64,000 nt of DNA from an uncultured Clostridia bacterium (lineage in GTDB: Bacteria > Bacillota > Clostridia > Christensenellales > Aristaeellaceae). The DNA lies in NCBI GenBank assembly GCA_934636105.1, contig CAKTZR010000009.1:41540-105539 (forward strand). The letters are read 5' to 3'. Made by a program: the position numbers and the translations under genes. Below, one piece after another: positions 1 through 8,638 of this stretch; the first letter of the stretch is position 1, and the number at the start of each line of letters is the position of its first letter. Under the pieces are notes generated by a model. That model saw only the letters and a list, made by a program, of their open reading frames with translations. It was not told the DNA's origin and did no database searches.

Positions 1-1283
1 GCCAGCCCCTCGGCGACAATCGTCGCAAACCAGATGCCGTTTACGCCGAACAGCGCGGGCAGGAGCAGCACGCAGACCGCCTGAAACACCAGCGTGCGCG
101 CAAACGAGATGACCGCGGAAATCAGGCCGTTATTCAGCGCGGTGAAGAAGCTGGAGGCGAAAATGTTGAAGCCGGAGAGCAGGAAGGAGAACGAGAAGAT
201 CGCGAACGCGTGCAGCGTTAGCGTATGCAGCGCCTGGTCGTAACCCACGAAGATTTTCGCCAGCGGCGAGGCCAGGCCGAGCGCCAGCACCGTCAGCGCA
301 ACGCCCGTCACCCCCATCAGCGTCAGGCTCTTTTTCAGCATGTTTTTCAGCTCGTCGTGGTTGCCCGCGCCGTAGTGATAGCTGATAATCGGCGCGCTGC
401 CGATGCTGTATCCGATGGCCGTGCCGATGAAAATCAGCTGTACATACATCAGCACGCCGTAGGCGGAAACGCCGTCCTCGCCCAGCATGCGCATCAGCTG
501 CATGTTATAAAGCGCGGAGACAAACGATGTGGAGATGTTGCTCATGAACTCGGAAGAACCGTTTGCGCAGGCCTGAAGAATCGGGCGGGCTTCAAACTTG
601 AAGGGAGCGAAGTGCAGCGGCAGATCCTTTTCGCGGAGGATGTAGATCATCGGAATCACACCGCCGATGCACTGGCCGATACCCGTGGCCAGCGCCGCGC
701 CGGCCAGCCCCCAGCGGAAGACCGCGATGAACAGCGCATCGAGCACCATGTTCGCTACGCCCGCCGCGACGACGACCAGCAGCCCCACGCGCGGCCGCTC
801 GGCCACGACGAGGAAGCTCTGGAACACATTTTGCAGCATGAATGCGGTCGTGAACGCGATGGTGATGCGACCGTAGATCACGCAGTCCTCCATGATGGCT
901 TCGCTCGCGCCCATCAGCCGGGCGATGGGACGGATGAACGCGATGCCCAGCACGGTCAGCAGCAGGCCGGTGATGATGACAAAGCCGATCATCATCGTGA
1001 AAATGCGGTTGGCCTTTTCCTTGTGGCCGCAGCCCAGCTCCTTGGCGACGAGCGCGCTGCCGCCCGTGCCGAGCATGAAGCCCATGCCGCCGAGCACCAT
1101 GATGAACGGCATGATGAAGTTCAGCGCTGCGAACGGCGTTTTGCCGACATAGTTGGAGACGAAAAAGCCGTCCACCACGCCGTAAATCGATGTGAAGATC
1201 ATCATGACGATGGAAGGCGCGACAAAGCGCAGCAATCGCGGATAGGTGAAATGGTCGGAAAGCTGAATCGGGGTTTTACTCAT
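1..1283 (-). CDS. MATE family multidrug efflux transporter (3' end cut by window edge)
   Basis: Inner-membrane cation/drug antiporter of the MATE family, inferred from a hydrophobic polytopic protein beginning MSKTPIQLSDHF with an early GVVDGFFVSNYVGK segment, the family's characteristic first-helix region. About 427 codons are present against the usual 440-460, so only the last few residues lie outside the window; the visible end (VNGIWFATIVAEGLA) looks like the last MATE helix. The start codon overlaps the stop of the upstream marR gene by 8 bases (ATGAGTAA), indicating translational coupling and a two-gene operon. Expression should follow the MarR-controlled promoter at 1787-1815. The substrate cannot be read from the sequence. 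Confidence 0.9.
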   Translation of the reverse strand, partial: MSKTPIQLSDHFTYPRLLRFVAPSIVMMIFTSIYGVVDGFFVSNYVGKTPFAALNFIMPFIMVLGGMGFMLGTGGSALVAKELGCGHKEKANRIFTMMIGFVIITGLLLTVLGIAFIRPIARLMGASEAIMEDCVIYGRITIAFTTAFMLQNVFQSFLVVAERPRVGLLVVVAAGVANMVLDALFIAVFRWGLAGAALATGIGQCIGGVIPMIYILREKDLPLHFAPFKFEARPILQACANGSSEFMSNISTSFVSALYNMQLMRMLGEDGVSAYGVLMYVQLIFIGTAIGYSIGSAPIISYHYGAGNHDELKNMLKKSLTLMGVTGVALTVLALGLASPLAKIFVGYDQALHTLTLHAFAIFSFSFLLSGFNIFASSFFTALNNGLISAVISFARTLVFQAVCVLLLPALFGVNGIWFATIVAEGL

Positions 1284-1740
1284 GGGTTTTCTCCTGCTCA
1301 ATGGCGCTGAAGTACAGGTTGAGCGCGTCGTTATAGCGGCGCATCAGGCGCAGCATCTGCGCCTGTTCGTCTGCGGAAAGGTCGAGCAGCGCCTTTTGCT
1401 CAGCCTCGATCACGGGGTCAATGGTCGTCTCCGCCAGCTTGACGCCCGCCTGCGTCAGGCGGATGGGCTTGCCGCCGCGTCCGCGTTCGCCGGAAAGCGT
1501 GAGCAGCCCTTCCTGCTCCAGCTTTTTGAGCGCGGAGTTGACCGTTTGCTTGGGATAGCCCAGAATGGCGCACATGTCGCTCTGTGTGACGGGCAATTCC
1601 TCTGAACACAGGGTATAGAGAATCCAAAACGTGCTTTCCGGCATGCCCAGGCCGGTGCAGACGGCGTGATAAATGGCGGTATTTTCTTTGTATAAACGGT
1701 TGTACTCGGAAAGCTGGCTTTCCGCGCCGATGTTTTTCAT
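1276..1740 (-). CDS. MarR family transcriptional regulator
   Basis: A 154-residue winged-helix regulator. The DNA-binding part is residues about 45-105 (PVTQSDMCAILGYPKQTVNSALKKL for the recognition region, then the wing with GERGRGGKPIRLT), flanked by N- and C-terminal dimerisation helices, which is the MarR arrangement. The start is preceded by GAGGTGA at 5-6 bases. It is the first gene of an operon with the MATE pump, so it most likely represses its own promoter and the pump until an inducer binds. Two perfect 12-bp palindromes in the promoter region are the obvious operators. The ligand is unknown. Confidence 0.92.
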   Translation of the reverse strand: MKNIGAESQLSEYNRLYKENTAIYHAVCTGLGMPESTFWILYTLCSEELPVTQSDMCAILGYPKQTVNSALKKLEQEGLLTLSGERGRGGKPIRLTQAGVKLAETTIDPVIEAEQKALLDLSADEQAQMLRLMRRYNDALNLYFSAIEQEKTHE

Positions 1741-1757
1741 CCATTCACCTCAAAATG

Positions 1758-1815
1758 TCCGATATCGGATTTTTCATGCGGAGGGTATTATAGTCCGATA
1801 TCGGATATTTGTCAA
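1758..1815 (-). promoter_or_regulatory. marR-MATE promoter with two palindromic operators
   Basis: On the minus strand TTGACA (1810-1815) is separated by exactly 17 bases from TATAAT (1787-1792). The spacer contains the perfect palindrome TCCGATATCGGA (1794-1805). An identical 12-mer at 1758-1769 lies in the leader, centre to centre 36 bp away. Bound MarR dimers would block RNA polymerase directly; that is inference. The -35 hexamer overlaps the left end of the adjacent repeat element. Confidence 0.9.
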
Positions 1816-2048
1816 CTCCTTCCGTCACGACTTCGTCGTGCCAACCTTCGGCATCTCATCTGTCTGTTTCCGCCACAGGCGGCGACAGATTCGATGTCCC
1901 TCAAAGAGGGAGGCATTTGATATAAGCCTATAAATAGATAGCAAGACCCCCTTTTGTTTCACGGCGTTTTTGTCTTGATGAATAAAGGAAGTATAAAAAT
2001 AAGGCTCCCTCCTTGAGGGAGCTGTCAGCGAAGCTGACTGAAGGAGTT
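1814..2048. repeat. MITE-like palindromic repeat element, copy 1
   Basis: A 235-bp noncoding element with inverted ends: AACTCCTTCCGTCA on the left and the complement of AACTCCTTCAGTCA on the right. Inside are small hairpins (for example CACGACTTCGTCGTG and GCTCCCTCCTTGAGGGAGC). Its right end supplies the stop codon of the neighbouring uvrA-like gene, and its left end overlaps the -35 of the marR promoter. Related copies lie at 23197-23309 and 34129-34358. It contains no gene. Confidence 0.8.
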
Positions 2049-4554
2049 AAAAGCGACATTTATCGTTTCCTATAAATTTCCCCGTCATGCTGTCCTCACA
2101 GTTTGCGACCTCCTCCACCGTGCCGCGGCAGACGATTTTTCCGCCCTGATCGCCGCCGCCGGGGCCCATATCGACGATATAATCCGCCGAGCGGATCACA
2201 TCCAGATCATGCTCGATGACGACGACGGTCGCGCCGAGGGCCAGCAGCGTTTCAAAGACGGAGAGCAGCGTTTTCACGTCCGAGGGATGCAGGCCGATGG
2301 TCGGCTCGTCAAACACAAAGACGGAATCATTCTGCGCACGGCCCATCTCGCTGGCCAGCTTGAGCCGCTGGGCCTCGCCGCCGGAAAGGCTGGGCGTTTC
2401 CTCGCCGAGGGTCAGATAACCCAGGCCGAGCGCCTGCAGCACGGAGAGCCGCTGGGCGACGAGCTTCATCTCCCTGCAGGCTTCCAGCGCGCTGTTTACG
2501 TCCATATCCATCAATTCGGGCAGGGTGTGCGATGCGCCGCGCTTGTCCACATGATGCACGGCGCTGGCCTCGCGGCTGTAACGCGAGCCGCGGCACTGGG
2601 GGCAGGGAATATCCACATCGGGCAGGAACTGAACGTCCAGACTGATTTCGCCTGTGCCGTCGCACATGGGGCAGCGAAGCTTGCCCGTGTTATAAGAAAA
2701 ATCCCCGGCCTTATAGCCCAGCCGCTTGGCGTCCGGCGTGCGCGCGAAAATCTTGCGCAGCTCATCGTGGACATTGGCATAGGTGGCGACGGTGGAACGG
2801 ACGTTGATGCCGATGGGCGTTGCATCAATGAGTTTGACCTGCTCAATGCCGTCGCAGTCGAGCCTGCGGACGTGGCCGGGCAGTTGGCCGCCGCTCGTCT
2901 GGGCGGCCAGCGCGGGAACGAGACTCTCCAAAATCAGCGTCGTCTTGCCTGAACCGGAAACGCCCGTCACGACGGTCAGCCGCCCCTTGGGGATATCGAC
3001 GGAAAGCGGCTTGACGGTGTGAATCGCGTCCGTTTCCATGTGAAGGCAGCCGAGATCAAACAGATGTTCTTTCGCGGCGCGGGTTCGGCCGTGCGCATTG
3101 GCCCTGCCGGAGAGGAACGGGCCGATTTGAGAGCTTGGATTCTGCATGATTTCGGCAATCGTCCCCTGCGCGATGACATGGCCGCCGCCCGCGCCCGCCT
3201 GCGGCCCCATTTCGATCATGGAATCCGCCTGCGCGAGAATCTGCGTGTCATGATCGACGAGGATCACGGAATTGCCGTCGGCGATCAAATCGCGCATCAC
3301 CCCGGTCAGGCCGACGATGTTCGCCGGATGCAGGCCGATGGAAGGCTCGTCGAGCACGTAGAGCACGCCCGTCGTGCGGTTGCGGACGGCGCGGGCGAGC
3401 TGCATGCGCTGGCGTTCGCCGGTGGAGAGAGTCGCGGCGGCGCGGTCGAGCGTCAGATAGCCCAGTCCCAGATCCATCAGCCGCGCGGCGACGGTTTCAA
3501 ATGATTCGCAGATGCTTTTTGCCATCGGGCGCATATCGGTCGGCAGACTTTCCGGCACGCCGCGCACCCACGAAACCAAATCCGAAAGCGTCATGCGGCA
3601 GACTTCGTCCAGCGAAAGACCACACAGTTTCGGCGCGCGGGCTTTTTCGCTCAGGCGCGAACCGCCGCAGGCCGGGCAGGTATCCTGACGCAGAAACTTT
3701 TCCACGCGCTTCATGCCCGTCTCGTCCTTGACCTTGGCGAGCGCGTTTTCAACGGTTCGAACGGCACTGTAATAAGTGAAATCCAGTTCACCCGCCTGAT
3801 TGGAGCCTTTGGCATGGTAGAAGATGTGCTTCTTTTCCGCCGGGCCGTCGTAGACGATCTCTTTCTCCCTATCCGTCAGGTCGCGGAAAGGCACGTCCGT
3901 GCGCACGCCCATTTCGCGGCAGACGTCCGTCATCAGCGACCACATCAGCGAATTCCACGGCGCAACCGCGCCCTCGTCGATGGTCAGGGATTCATCCGGC
4001 ACGAGCGTCGCGCGGTCTACGGTCCGCACCGTGCCCGTGCCGTCGCAGGTGCGGCATGCGCCCTGGCTGTTGAAGGCCAGCTCCTCCGCGCTGGGCGCGT
4101 AGAAGGTTTCGCCGCAGACGGGACAGGTCAGCGCGTGCCCGGCGGCGACGGAGAGCGTCGGCTCCAGATAGTGGCCATTTGGACAGCGGTGATGCGCCAG
4201 GCGGGAGAACATTAGGCGCAGGCTGTTGAGCAGTTCCGTACCGGTGCCGAACGTGCTGCGAATGCCGGGCACGCCGGGGCGCTGATGCAGCGCCAGCGCG
4301 GCGGGCACATAGAGCACCTCGTCCACGTCGGCCTTGGGGGCCTGCGTCATCCTCCGGCGGGTGTAGGTGGAAAGCGCATCGAGATAACGCCGCGAACCCT
4401 CGGCGTAGAGCACGCCCAGCGCGAGCGAGGATTTGCCCGAACCGGAAACGCCGGCGACAGCGACAATTTGATGCAGCGGCACATCCACATTCACGTTTTT
4501 CAGGTTGTGGACGCGCGCACCGCGGATTTCAATATGATTGATGGAAGCAGACAT
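2047..4554 (-). CDS. UvrA-like excinuclease ABC ATPase (short form)
   Basis: A protein of 835 residues from the ATG at 4554, which has a good site (GGGAGGAAA); in-frame codons further upstream lack one. It is a tandem ABC ATPase of the UvrA family. Walker A motifs are GVSGSGKSS (near residue 30) and GVSGSGKTT (near 530). Signatures are LSTGERQRMQLA and LSGGEAQRLKLA. Zinc-binding Cys clusters include CPNGHY...CPVCGETF, CPACGGSR and CPMCDGTG...CPQCRGSR. Canonical UvrA is about 940 residues, so roughly 100 are missing, as in the UvrA2/DrrC-like subfamily linked to drug tolerance as well as repair. No uvrB or uvrC is nearby. Repair versus resistance cannot be decided from sequence. The stop codon comes from the adjacent repeat element. 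Confidence 0.85.
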   Translation of the reverse strand: MSASINHIEIRGARVHNLKNVNVDVPLHQIVAVAGVSGSGKSSLALGVLYAEGSRRYLDALSTYTRRRMTQAPKADVDEVLYVPAALALHQRPGVPGIRSTFGTGTELLNSLRLMFSRLAHHRCPNGHYLEPTLSVAAGHALTCPVCGETFYAPSAEELAFNSQGACRTCDGTGTVRTVDRATLVPDESLTIDEGAVAPWNSLMWSLMTDVCREMGVRTDVPFRDLTDREKEIVYDGPAEKKHIFYHAKGSNQAGELDFTYYSAVRTVENALAKVKDETGMKRVEKFLRQDTCPACGGSRLSEKARAPKLCGLSLDEVCRMTLSDLVSWVRGVPESLPTDMRPMAKSICESFETVAARLMDLGLGYLTLDRAAATLSTGERQRMQLARAVRNRTTGVLYVLDEPSIGLHPANIVGLTGVMRDLIADGNSVILVDHDTQILAQADSMIEMGPQAGAGGGHVIAQGTIAEIMQNPSSQIGPFLSGRANAHGRTRAAKEHLFDLGCLHMETDAIHTVKPLSVDIPKGRLTVVTGVSGSGKTTLILESLVPALAAQTSGGQLPGHVRRLDCDGIEQVKLIDATPIGINVRSTVATYANVHDELRKIFARTPDAKRLGYKAGDFSYNTGKLRCPMCDGTGEISLDVQFLPDVDIPCPQCRGSRYSREASAVHHVDKRGASHTLPELMDMDVNSALEACREMKLVAQRLSVLQALGLGYLTLGEETPSLSGGEAQRLKLASEMGRAQNDSVFVFDEPTIGLHPSDVKTLLSVFETLLALGATVVVIEHDLDVIRSADYIVDMGPGGGDQGGKIVCRGTVEEVANCEDSMTGKFIGNDKCRF

Positions 4555-4703
4555 AAGGGTTTCCTCCCAATACAGACTGCATTCAGTATAGCATGGATGG
4601 CAAGTGCCGGGAGCGCTTGATTTTCGGGAAAACGGTAAAAAATATTTTGAGTATACAAAACCAACAAAAACGATGAGGTGCTGGAAAAATTTTAACAAAC
4701 TGC

Positions 4704-4732
4704 TTGACAAGAAGCTGTAAAGAGACTAAAAT
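4704..4732 (+). promoter_or_regulatory. promoter of exported flavoprotein gene
   Basis: TTGACA (4704-4709), a 17-base spacer and TAAAAT (4727-4732), about 60 bases ahead of the start codon at 4794. Confidence 0.75.
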
Positions 4733-4793
4733 AGGCGCGATTTTGAGGAAAAAACTTCAAAATGAATCTAAATAGCATGTCGAGGTGTGGAAA

Positions 4794-6596
4794 ATGAAAA
4801 AGGTTTTCTCTATCGTTCTGACTGCTGCGATGCTTGCGCTGGCCTGCGCCGGTGCGAGCGCCGATGTGGCGGACGGCACGTATGCCGGCAGCGCCAGCGG
4901 CCACAACGGCCCGCTTTCCGTTGAAGTGACGATGAAGGACGGCGCGATTGCCGACGTTCAGGTCACCGAGAATCAGGAGACGACTGGCGTTGCCGAGGCG
5001 GCGCTGAGCAATGTGCCTGCCGCGATTGTGGCGAGCAACTCCGTGAACGTGGACAGCGTGAGCGGCGCGACGATTACCTCTGCGGCAATCAAGGCGGCTG
5101 TGAAGGACGCCATCAAGACCGCGGGCGGCGACGTGGAGGCCTACAACGCCGATGCGACCAGCCAGAAGACGGGCGATCAGACCTATGATTGCGACGTTGT
5201 GGTGATTGGCGCGGGCGGCGGCGGCATGGCGGCGGCAGTGCGTGCGCAGCAGCTGGGCGCAAAGGTCATCCTGCTGGAGAAGAACGGCGAGGTCGGCGGC
5301 GACACCGCGCTGAACGCGGGCACGCTGATTGCGACCGGCTCCAAGTTCCAGAAGGAAAAGCTCGGCGAGGATAAGGATTCTCCGGAGCTGGCGTATGAGG
5401 ACATCATGCGCGTGGGCAAGAATGCCAACGATCCGGAAATGGTGACGATGATTACCAACAGCATCGGCGAAACCGTCGACTGGCTGGTGGATGAGATGAA
5501 CGTGCCTTACGACGTGGCGGCGACCCAGTATCCGGATCATTCCGCCAACCGTCAGATCGGCGTGGTGGGCCGCAGCCCGAAGTTCTTCGAGGTCATGACG
5601 AAGAATTTTGAGGATTTGGGCGGCCAGCTGATGCTGGAGGTTCGCGCGAACAAGCTGCTGACGGATGACAACGGCAACGTGGTCGGCGTGGTCGGCACCG
5701 ATAAGGCGGGCGACGCCGTGACCGTCAACGCTAAGGCGACCATTTTGGCCAGCGGCGGCTTCGGCGCGAACAGCGAGTTGCTGCCGGATACCCTGACGGG
5801 CTACATGTTCTATGGCCGCAGCACCGATCTGGGAGACGGCCTCAAGATGGCGACCGAAATCGGCGCGGATACCATCAACATGGATATGGTGAAGGTGTAT
5901 GCGCAGGGCGTTGAGACGATTCCGGGCCGCGCGCTGGCTGCGACCGCTTCCTCTACGGCTGCGACCAATGGCCACGGCGCAATCTATGTCAACACCAAGG
6001 GCGAGCGCGTGGTGAACGAAGTCGGCACGCTGGCGGAGATCACCGAAGCGACGACCGCGCAGGAGGACAAGATTCTTTACCTGCTGATGGATGAGGACGC
6101 TTATCGCACCTACATCGACAAGTCTCTGGAGGATAAGCTGGTGACCTCCGAGGCCGATATCGACAAGTGGTACAGCATCATGAACGACGGCAAGCCGGTC
6201 ATCGCCAAGGGCGAGGATTTGGCCGCGTTGGCGGAGACGATGGGCATCGACGCGGATGCGCTCAAGGCGACCGTTGAGCAATACAATGCAGACTGCGCGG
6301 CGGGCGCGGCCGATGCGTTCGGCAAGCCTGACGCTGTGGCTGTTGCGGAGGGCGGCACCTATTATCTGGTTGAGCAGCGTCCGCGCTTCAGCACGACGCT
6401 CGGCGGCCTGAAGGCGAATGTGGAGATGCAGATCGTCGATAAGGACGGCAAGGCCATCGGCAACCTCTATGGCGCGGGCAGCGTCGTCGGCGGTGCGAAC
6501 GGCACGGACTCTATGACTGCCATGATGAACTCCTGGGCGATCGGCTCCGGCCGTGTGGCTGGCGAGAACGCGGCGAAGGCCGTGCTCGGCGAATAA
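4794..6596 (+). CDS. exported FMN-binding/FAD-dependent oxidoreductase (fumarate/urocanate reductase type)
   Basis: A 600-residue protein. A signal peptide of about 23 residues ends at AGASA. Next is an FMN-binding domain (residues about 25-105) with DSVSGAT, the motif to which ApbE attaches FMN covalently. Then comes a flavocytochrome c-type FAD domain starting DVVVIGAGGGGMAAA and ending with a GGANGTDSM segment. This architecture is known for extracytosolic flavin reductases that use fumarate, urocanate or related acceptors in anaerobic respiration; no heme motif is present. The acceptor here is unknown. The ATG at 4794 is chosen because GAGGTG lies 6 bases upstream; the in-frame GTG at 4785 overlaps that site. 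It is transcribed alone from a clear promoter to a hairpin terminator. Confidence 0.88.
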   Translation: MKKVFSIVLTAAMLALACAGASADVADGTYAGSASGHNGPLSVEVTMKDGAIADVQVTENQETTGVAEAALSNVPAAIVASNSVNVDSVSGATITSAAIKAAVKDAIKTAGGDVEAYNADATSQKTGDQTYDCDVVVIGAGGGGMAAAVRAQQLGAKVILLEKNGEVGGDTALNAGTLIATGSKFQKEKLGEDKDSPELAYEDIMRVGKNANDPEMVTMITNSIGETVDWLVDEMNVPYDVAATQYPDHSANRQIGVVGRSPKFFEVMTKNFEDLGGQLMLEVRANKLLTDDNGNVVGVVGTDKAGDAVTVNAKATILASGGFGANSELLPDTLTGYMFYGRSTDLGDGLKMATEIGADTINMDMVKVYAQGVETIPGRALAATASSTAATNGHGAIYVNTKGERVVNEVGTLAEITEATTAQEDKILYLLMDEDAYRTYIDKSLEDKLVTSEADIDKWYSIMNDGKPVIAKGEDLAALAETMGIDADALKATVEQYNADCAAGAADAFGKPDAVAVAEGGTYYLVEQRPRFSTTLGGLKANVEMQIVDKDGKAIGNLYGAGSVVGGANGTDSMTAMMNSWAIGSGRVAGENAAKAVLGE

Positions 6597-6619
6597 GCCT
6601 TAGGAACGAACAGCACAAT

Positions 6620-6656
6620 AAAATCCCGGCGCTGAAAAGGGCGTCGGGATTTTTTG
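6620..6656 (+). terminator. terminator after flavoprotein gene
   Basis: Inverted repeat AAATCCCGGCGC / GGCGTCGGGATTT (slightly imperfect) followed by a T run. Confidence 0.75.
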
Positions 6657-6702
6657 CGCGTGGGGGAAGAAAATTTTACAGAATGGACATTCCCCATGAA
6701 CG

Positions 6703-6750
6703 AAAAAGGCTGCCCGCTTTCCCGCAGAGGGGAAGAACGGACAGCCTTTT
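6703..6750 (-). terminator. terminator of the ABC exporter-tetR operon
   Basis: AAAAAGGCTGCCCG pairs with CGGACAGCCTTTT around a 22-base interior. A/T tracts on both sides make it usable from either strand. It lies 26 bases past the tetR stop codon. Confidence 0.75.
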
Positions 6751-6775
6751 ATAAAAGAGAGGAATGGCGGCTCGC

Positions 6776-7360
6776 TTACGCGACCAGCTCCTGACAGGCG
6801 CCGATGACCAGCAGGTGCAGCGCGGGGAAGAAATCCGTTCCGATTCGGTTGATGTTGATAATGGATAGATACAAAATCCGAATCGCGGCCAGCACGACTT
6901 CATCCGGCTGGGAGAAGTGGATTTCGGCGCGCCGGAGCATGTCGAAAATGCCCTGTGCGGAGGAAAGATAGTGCGTGCGCGCGTCTTCCTCCGGGATGAA
7001 AGTTGCCAGTTCGGGTAAATCCTCGCACAGGAAACGGATGATGCCCAGATTGTGAATGGTTTCAAACGCGGTATAAACCGCATTGGCGGCGCAATGTTTG
7101 TCGTCCAGCCCAACACCTTGCTGGAGGGATTCATTTACCGCGGCGATGACCTGCGCTTCCCAATCGGCGGCGATTTCGAGAAACAGCATCTCCTTGCTGT
7201 CGTAAAACTTGTAGAACGAGGATTTGGAAATCCCCGCGTCCGCCGTCAGCATATCCAGCGAGGTTTTTTTGACCCCGGTGGTGACGGCGTATTTGCGCGC
7301 GCTTTCCTTGAGTTTTTCGCGGATGGCGTCGCGCTGCTGGGGGGAGAAGGGCTGCGCCAT
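6776..7360 (-). CDS. TetR family transcriptional regulator
   Basis: A 194-residue TetR/AcrR-type repressor starting MAQPFSPQQ. The start is fixed by AAAGGAGG 7-8 bases upstream; a longer in-frame start at 7420 has no such site. The N-terminal helix-turn-helix is SLDMLTADAGISKSSFYKFYDSKEMLF (residues about 33-60) and the rest is a helical ligand-binding domain. It is the last gene behind an ABC exporter and adaptor on the same strand, so it probably regulates that operon. Candidate operators, AAAACAA...TTGTTTT-type palindromes, lie in the operon leader at 11680-11699. Its inducer is unknown. Confidence 0.88.
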   Translation of the reverse strand: MAQPFSPQQRDAIREKLKESARKYAVTTGVKKTSLDMLTADAGISKSSFYKFYDSKEMLFLEIAADWEAQVIAAVNESLQQGVGLDDKHCAANAVYTAFETIHNLGIIRFLCEDLPELATFIPEEDARTHYLSSAQGIFDMLRRAEIHFSQPDEVVLAAIRILYLSIININRIGTDFFPALHLLVIGACQELVA

Positions 7361-7408
7361 AGGAGCGCCTCCTTTATTTTGAATCATGGAGCCTTGCACG
7401 CATTCCGG

Positions 7409-7474
7409 CCGCGTGTGCAAAGCTTTGAGGGCTTGCAGGCTTTGGCGGAGGTGCAGGCGGCCTCAGGCCGCTTA
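7409..7474 (-). repeat. intergenic repeat after adaptor gene (copy b)
   Basis: Read on the minus strand, the segment starting at the adaptor stop codon carries TAAGCG, GCCTGAGGC, CACCTCCGCC and GCACACGCGG in that order. The same series follows the permease gene at 8570-8638. Confidence 0.6.
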
Positions 7475-8518
7475 TTTGTTGATGGTGACCGTGCCGTTCA
7501 TGCCCGGCAGAAGGGTCTTGCCGGCAGGCAGGGTGATGCGAACGTCGAAATAGGTTGCGTTCTGCTTCTTGGTGCCGACGGAGTAGATTTTGGTGACGGT
7601 GCCGGTGAAGGTCTCGCCGTCGAACGCGTCGAGCGTGTAGGAGAGCGTGTCGCCGACGGCGATGCTGTTCAGGTCAAGCTCATCAACCTCGGCGCTCAAC
7701 TCCAGCGTGCTCATATCGGCCACTTCGCAGAGCAGCTGGCCGCGGTAAACCTGCGCGCCGGAAGCGGTGTTCATGGCGGTAATCACGCCGTCCTTGGAAG
7801 CGGCAATGCTGCGGGAAGCGTTCTTTTCGCTCTGCGCATCCACCAGTTCAAAGAGCAGGTCGCCGACTTCCACCGTGTCGCCCGGCTTGACATGCACGGA
7901 GGCGATGCGGCCGCTGGCCGCGTTCACGGCCACGTCGTCATAACGGGTCACCTTGCCGCGGCCCACCTCGCTGTCGCTGGGCGTGGTGCTTTCGCGATAG
8001 CAGCGGATGGTGTCGTTCACATCAAAATCGCCGGTGAGGATTTCCACGACGTACTTCTTGCCGGAAACGCTGGTCACGACGCCCGTGCCCTTGTCGTTGT
8101 TGAGCTTGAGATACAGGGTCTCGCCCGCGTGGATATAGCGGTTGTCCGCGTCGTCATACGCCTGATCGGTGGAAGCGTCGATATACAGCGCGTTCTTCGG
8201 CTCGATGACGGCCAGCGCGCCATAATGCGCGGCCACGCCGCTTGCGTCGTCGCCGACGTTTGCAAACACGGCGGAAACCGTTCCGGCCTGCGTCGCATAA
8301 ACCGGGGTGGTATCCAGCGTGAACAGGGGTTCATTCGCGGAAACGCTGTCGCCGGTCTCATAGTCAAACGGAAGCAGCGTGCCGGCGAACGGCGCCGTGA
8401 TCTTTTCGGTATCCGGGGCGACGATCTTCGCGTCGGCGGTTGCGGCCAGCGCGCAGGCGGCGGTCAGCGTGAGCGCGGCAGCAGCGGCCGCGGCAGACAT
8501 CATTTTATTCATAATCAT
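7472..8518 (-). CDS. efflux adaptor (HlyD/MacA-like membrane fusion protein)
   Basis: A 348-residue exported protein with a signal peptide or membrane anchor (Ala-rich, ending near ACALAATA). It has two biotinyl-lipoyl-like halves (TAPFAGTLLPFDYETGDSV near the N-terminus; ASGRIASVHVKPGDTVEVGDLLFELV in the middle) and a C-terminal barrel region ending LLPGMNGTVTINK, all typical of periplasmic adaptor or HlyD-family subunits. In Gram-positive ABC exporters of the MacB/YknXYZ type such a subunit links the transporter to its substrate outside the membrane. It lies 117 bases downstream of the permease gene. An ATG two codons further in (8512) is an equally plausible start. Confidence 0.82.
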   Translation of the reverse strand: MIMNKMMSAAAAAAALTLTAACALAATADAKIVAPDTEKITAPFAGTLLPFDYETGDSVSANEPLFTLDTTPVYATQAGTVSAVFANVGDDASGVAAHYGALAVIEPKNALYIDASTDQAYDDADNRYIHAGETLYLKLNNDKGTGVVTSVSGKKYVVEILTGDFDVNDTIRCYRESTTPSDSEVGRGKVTRYDDVAVNAASGRIASVHVKPGDTVEVGDLLFELVDAQSEKNASRSIAASKDGVITAMNTASGAQVYRGQLLCEVADMSTLELSAEVDELDLNSIAVGDTLSYTLDAFDGETFTGTVTKIYSVGTKKQNATYFDVRITLPAGKTLLPGMNGTVTINK

Positions 8519-8569
8519 GTTCCTTTCTATTGAATGAATCGATGTTTATGCGTCTTAGAAATCAAACAT

Positions 8570-8638
8570 CCGCGTGTGCCCAAGCGCCAAGCTATATGAA
8601 GCTTGGGCGGAGGTGGAGACAGCCTCAGGCTGCGCTTA
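8570..8638 (-). repeat. intergenic repeat after permease gene (copy a)
   Basis: Begins at the permease stop codon and shares TAAGCG, GCCTGAGGC, CACCTCCGCC and GCACACGCGG, in order and spacing, with the segment after the adaptor gene (7409-7474). No open frame runs through it. Confidence 0.6.

Noticed and set aside
225..1310. 361-codon plus-strand frame over the first MATE gene
   Set aside because: The complementary frame encodes recognisable MATE helices, while this frame is Arg/His-rich nonsense.
1814..2048. Repeat region considered as a small RNA or riboswitch
   Set aside because: Homologous segments elsewhere have different flanking genes and inverted ends, which fits a mobile element better than a gene-specific RNA.
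4692..6281. 529-codon minus-strand frame opposite the flavoprotein
   Set aside because: Shadow of a clear flavoprotein; no motifs and no promoter in that direction.
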